From an uncultured Lachnospiraceae bacterium (GTDB lineage: Bacteria > Bacillota > Clostridia > Lachnospirales > Lachnospiraceae): a stretch of 64,000 nt of DNA. This document shows positions 61,290 through 64,000 of this stretch, one piece after another. A program made the position numbers and the translations under genes. Within the stretch, counting starts at the first letter, position 1. The number at the start of each line of letters is the position of its first letter. Location of the stretch: contig CALWLS010000003.1 in the NCBI GenBank assembly GCA_944381575.1, positions 1 to 64,000 of the forward strand, written 5' to 3'. The notes beneath the pieces are model-generated. The model was not told where the DNA came from and did no database searches. It worked only from the letters and a program-made list of their open reading frames with translations.

Positions 61290-61874
61290 ATGAATAAAAG
61301 GGAATTTCTTCAAAAGCTCAGGGAATATCTCTCATATGAGCTTCCGGAGAGATATGTTGATAAAAACATAGATTATTATTCTGATTATATAGATAATGAG
61401 GTCAGGAGCGGAAGGACCGTAAGGGAAGTGCTGGAGGATCTCGGCGATCCTCAGCTTATTGCGCGGACCATAACGGATGCGGCAAAGGCAGGCAGCGACG
61501 GCATACCGAATACGACGGACGACAGGGATTTTACGGAAGAAATATATAACGAAGAAATGCCCTTCAGAAGGAGCTATGTAAAGGACCGTGAGGATGAGGC
61601 TGAGGGCTCGTCAAGAGGCCGGGTCTTTGACGAGAACGGAGCTGATTCGGGTTATGATGACAGGACAGCCGGGACAGGCAGCGGAAATGAAGGAAATCAT
61701 TTCGGAGGCATCCACGTATATACAGGAAATGGCTGCCTTACGGGGATCCTGATAGTCTTAATAATATTTTTCCTGGTATCGCTTATCGGCTCAGTGATCG
61801 GATTATTAAGTCCTGTATTGGTGCCGGTGTGCGTTGTGCTGTTTATTTTATGGCTGCTCGGTAAAAGGAGATAG
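61290..61874 (+). CDS. DUF1700/HAAS-domain membrane protein
   Basis: A 194-residue protein. The N-terminal HAAS signature MNKREFLQKLREYLSYELP and the NIDYYSDYIDNEVRSGRTVREVLEDLGDPQLIARTI block match DUF1700. An acidic linker follows, then a hydrophobic C-terminus with one long or two close membrane helices (about 150-190) and a basic end. Family members often pair with a PadR regulator, but none is beside it here. It starts 6 bp after aspS and overlaps nothing downstream. Confidence 0.85.
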   Translation: MNKREFLQKLREYLSYELPERYVDKNIDYYSDYIDNEVRSGRTVREVLEDLGDPQLIARTITDAAKAGSDGIPNTTDDRDFTEEIYNEEMPFRRSYVKDREDEAEGSSRGRVFDENGADSGYDDRTAGTGSGNEGNHFGGIHVYTGNGCLTGILIVLIIFFLVSLIGSVIGLLSPVLVPVCVVLFILWLLGKRR

Positions 61875-61878
61875 TTTG

Positions 61879-62457
61879 ATGAGATATATAATAGCTTCAG
61901 ACATACACGGTTCTGAGCAGTGGTGCTCTAATCTGCTTAAGGCCTTTGATAAGGAAAAAGCCGACAAGCTCGTCCTGCTGGGGGACATACTTTACCATGG
62001 TCCGAGGAATGATCTTCCAGAGGTGTATCTCCCTAAAAAGGTCATAGCCGACCTAAACGCAGTAAAAGACAGCATATATATCTGCATGAAGGGCAACTGC
62101 GACGCCGAAGTGGATGAAATGGTGCTGGATTTTCCGCTGGTTCCGGGAGTGGAAAGGATAGAGCTTAATGGAGTAAAGCTCTATGCCACCCATGGCCACA
62201 GATTTAACGCAGAGGCTGGCGGAAGTAAGCTTCCCGAGGGCTTTGAGAGCGGAGACGTGCTTCTTCACGGACACACGCATATACCTGTCGCAGACAGAGT
62301 GAAGGCAGGAGATGTTGAACTTACGCTGCTTAATCCGGGTTCTACCAGCATCCCCAAGGGAGGCTTCCCGAACAGCTACGCCGTATTTGGGGACGATCTG
62401 ATATTTACGGTAAAGGATTTTAACGGAAACAGGCTTATGTCGGTAAGCCTTGGATGA
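61879..62457 (+). CDS. YfcE-type metallophosphoesterase
   Basis: A 192-residue phosphodiesterase of the YfcE/MJ0936 group. The metal ligands fall in ASDIHGS, LLGDILYHGPRND, KGNCDAEVD, THGHRF and HGHTHIP, all present. NPGSTSIPKGG near the end is typical of YfcE. ATG 61879 has AAAGGAG 8 nt upstream. The physiological substrate of the family is unclear. Confidence 0.92.
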   Translation: MRYIIASDIHGSEQWCSNLLKAFDKEKADKLVLLGDILYHGPRNDLPEVYLPKKVIADLNAVKDSIYICMKGNCDAEVDEMVLDFPLVPGVERIELNGVKLYATHGHRFNAEAGGSKLPEGFESGDVLLHGHTHIPVADRVKAGDVELTLLNPGSTSIPKGGFPNSYAVFGDDLIFTVKDFNGNRLMSVSLG

Positions 62458-62464
62458 GGGACGG

Positions 62465-63655
62465 ATGTCTGAAAATACTAATAGTTACGAATACACAGCG
62501 CCCTGCCATTTTGGACTCGAGGCATGCACGAAAAAGGAAATATCCCAGCTTGGATATGAGATAACGGAGGTCTCAGACGGCAGGGTCTCATTTGCGGGTG
62601 ATATAAGGGCCCTTGCAAGGACCAATATCTTTATCCGTACATCGGAAAGGATACTGCTTAAAGCCTGCGAGTTTACCGCCTGCACCTGGGAGGAGCTGTT
62701 TGAAAAGGTATACGCCGTAGAGTGGGAAAGGTATATACCCTGGAACGGCAGGGTCTGGGTGGCAAAGGCCTCATCGGTAAAATCGAAGCTGTTTTCACCG
62801 AGAGATTTTCAGACGATAATACAGAAGGCCGTCATAAAAAGGCTGCAGAAGGCCTACAAAAGAGATGGAGTAAGGCTTCCCATGGACGGCGCCGATTATG
62901 CCTTAAGAGTTACCGCTCTTAAGAACAGGATAGTGATCGGCATAGATTCCAGCGGCGACAGCCTTCATAAGCGGGGCTACAGAAAGCTTACGGCAAAGGC
63001 GCCTATAACGGAGACCCTTGCGGCGGCCCTCCTTATGCTTACGCCGTGGAAAAACGACAGGATATTAATCGATCCTTTCTGCGGCTCCGGGACATTCTGC
63101 ATAGAGGCAGCAATGATGGCGGCAGGTATAGCTCCGGGAATGGAGAGGAATTTTGCTGCTACCAAATGGCAGCAGCTTATGGACAAAAAGCTCTGGTACG
63201 ACGCCTATGACGAGGCAAGGGAGCTTAAATCGGAGGGACTTAAGGCCTATGGGCCGCACACAGATATACAGGGCTTTGACATAGATCCTGAGGTGCTGAA
63301 GGCAGCCAGGGAAAATGCTGCCCTGGCCGGAGTAAGGGAGCTCATACATTTTCAGAAAAGGGACGTTTCGGAGCTCAGCCATCCTAAGAAATACGGAATC
63401 ATAGTTACCAATCCCCCATACGGCGAAAGGCTTGAGGAGAAGGAAAACCTGCCTTATATATATGAAAGCCTCGGGGAAAGGTTCAGTATGCTGGACTCAT
63501 GGAGCATGTATGTGATAACCGCCTATGAGGATGCAGTGAAATACATGGGCAGGAAACCGGATAAAAACAGGAAGGTCTATAACGGCATGATGAAGACCTA
63601 TTTTTATTCCTTTATCGGTCCTAAGCCTGGAAAAAGGGAAACGGGCCTTACCTGA
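62465..63655 (+). CDS. THUMP-domain 23S rRNA guanine methyltransferase (RlmL N-terminal/YpsC-like)
   Basis: A 396-residue RNA methyltransferase. The N-terminal ferredoxin-like and THUMP region (YEYTAPCHFGLEACTKKEI...) is followed by HKRGYRKLTAKAPITETLAAALL, the SAM motif LIDPFCGSGTFCIEAAMMA, GFDIDPEVLKAARENA and the catalytic NPPYGERL. It corresponds to the m2G2445 methyltransferase half of RlmL, which stands alone in Firmicutes. ATG 62465 has GAGGGA 5 nt upstream; TTG 62450 is less likely. It overlaps nothing and starts 7 bp after the phosphodiesterase gene. Confidence 0.93.
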   Translation: MSENTNSYEYTAPCHFGLEACTKKEISQLGYEITEVSDGRVSFAGDIRALARTNIFIRTSERILLKACEFTACTWEELFEKVYAVEWERYIPWNGRVWVAKASSVKSKLFSPRDFQTIIQKAVIKRLQKAYKRDGVRLPMDGADYALRVTALKNRIVIGIDSSGDSLHKRGYRKLTAKAPITETLAAALLMLTPWKNDRILIDPFCGSGTFCIEAAMMAAGIAPGMERNFAATKWQQLMDKKLWYDAYDEARELKSEGLKAYGPHTDIQGFDIDPEVLKAARENAALAGVRELIHFQKRDVSELSHPKKYGIIVTNPPYGERLEEKENLPYIYESLGERFSMLDSWSMYVITAYEDAVKYMGRKPDKNRKVYNGMMKTYFYSFIGPKPGKRETGLT

Positions 63656-63714
63656 ATTTTACTTGGATTTTATAAAAAACGTAAAATAGCATTCTAATCA
63701 AGAGAGAACTATTG

Positions 63715-63720
63715 TATAAT
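63715..63720 (+). promoter_or_regulatory. -10 element before rdgB
   Basis: TATAAT in the context TTGTATAATATAAC, 118 bp before the rdgB start; the -35 position reads TTCTAA. The leader between them contains GGGAGGTGGAGAG at 63746-63758 without a frame that I trust. Confidence 0.45.
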
Positions 63721-63832
63721 ATAACTAAATATTTGACAGGATCCGGGAGGTGGAGAGCATAGAGCTGAATATGTCCATAGACTGAGGCTTTATGAAGGAC
63801 ACCTGAAAACCGGATTTATTTATTGTATGGGT

Positions 63833-64000
63833 ATGAGGATAATATTTGCTACCGGCAACGCCGGCAAAGTAAGGGAAATAAAACAGATACTTAAGGACGC
63901 CGAAGCAGAGGTTTACTCCCTTAAGGACGTGGGGCTTACGTCCGAGGCGGAGGAAAACGGAGAGACCTTCGGGGATAACGCATATATCAAGGTAAAGGAA
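63833..64000 (+). CDS. rdgB: XTP/dITP diphosphatase (5' part; continues beyond window)
   Basis: The frame is open to the window end and encodes 56 residues beginning MRIIFATGNAGKVREIKQIL, the nucleotide-binding signature of RdgB/HAM1, followed by SEAEENGETFGDNAYIK, where the acidic catalytic residues lie. The enzyme clears inosine and xanthosine triphosphates. ATG 63833 matches the family start; ATG 63827, two codons earlier, is equally possible, and neither has a clear ribosome site. Confidence 0.93.
   Translation, partial: MRIIFATGNAGKVREIKQILKDAEAEVYSLKDVGLTSEAEENGETFGDNAYIKVKE

Noticed and set aside
1-64000. tRNA, rRNA genes and CRISPR arrays
   Set aside because: None was recognised on either strand in any of the intergenic stretches read.

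Overview
The window reads as a gut-type Clostridia chromosome, most likely Lachnospiraceae. This is inferred from the gene set (IreB-RuvX-DUF1292, RNase J, single-chain glycyl-tRNA synthetase, HisZ with short HisG, HisIE fusion, CvfB, PPDK) and from very regular AGGAGG-type ribosome binding sites. It has two parts. Positions 1 to about 15390 are a more AT-rich, laterally acquired island. The rest is densely packed core genome of higher GC.

Island (1-15.4 kb). The left edge carries a plus-strand trio: the C-terminal part of a large unrecognised protein cut by the window edge, a 221-aa helical protein, and a HARE-HTH/Mrr restriction endonuclease. Facing it is a DUF262-DUF1524 protein (GmrSD/SspE type). 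Then comes a tightly coupled minus-strand operon dndB-dndC-dndD-dndE-dndA for DNA phosphorothioation, with a consensus promoter overlapped by an inverted repeat. The usual restriction partners DndF/G/H are not seen in the window. The island therefore looks like a phosphorothioation modification operon packed with two other nuclease types. To its right are a cluster of four stem-loops, a sigma-region-4-like protein, two tiny ORFs and a large serine recombinase. The recombinase ends 92 bp from the 3' end of ppdK, which is the first core gene.

Core (15.4-49 kb). ppdK is followed by a DUF3089 lipoprotein, then mtaB, ireB-ruvX-DUF1292-RNase J, an MltG-like membrane stub, and trmR-trhP (tRNA wobble uridine hydroxylation and methylation). 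After these come a YdcF-like protein, an M16C peptidase, era-recO, glyQS, a deoxyinosine glycosylase and azlCD. ilvD with a PanE-like reductase is next, then a complete histidine operon hisZGDCBHAF-IE-K, gap, and a divergent flavodoxin/HxlR pair.

Core (49.5-64 kb). A 575-bp gene-free stretch holds what looks like a free-standing structured RNA of about 365 nt with its own extended -10 promoter, interlocking helices and a terminal hairpin. I do not recognise its family. It is followed by cvfB with an unusual four-copy YPCD repeat in its N-terminus, a convergent CBS protein, a CdaR-type regulator and the ftsEX-pcsB-ctpA division cluster. The window ends with hisS-aspS, a DUF1700 protein, a YfcE-type phosphodiesterase, a THUMP methyltransferase and the start of rdgB.

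The points most worth following up are the non-standard Dnd defence island and the unnamed ncRNA at 49612-49976. All function calls come from reading motifs; no database search was run.
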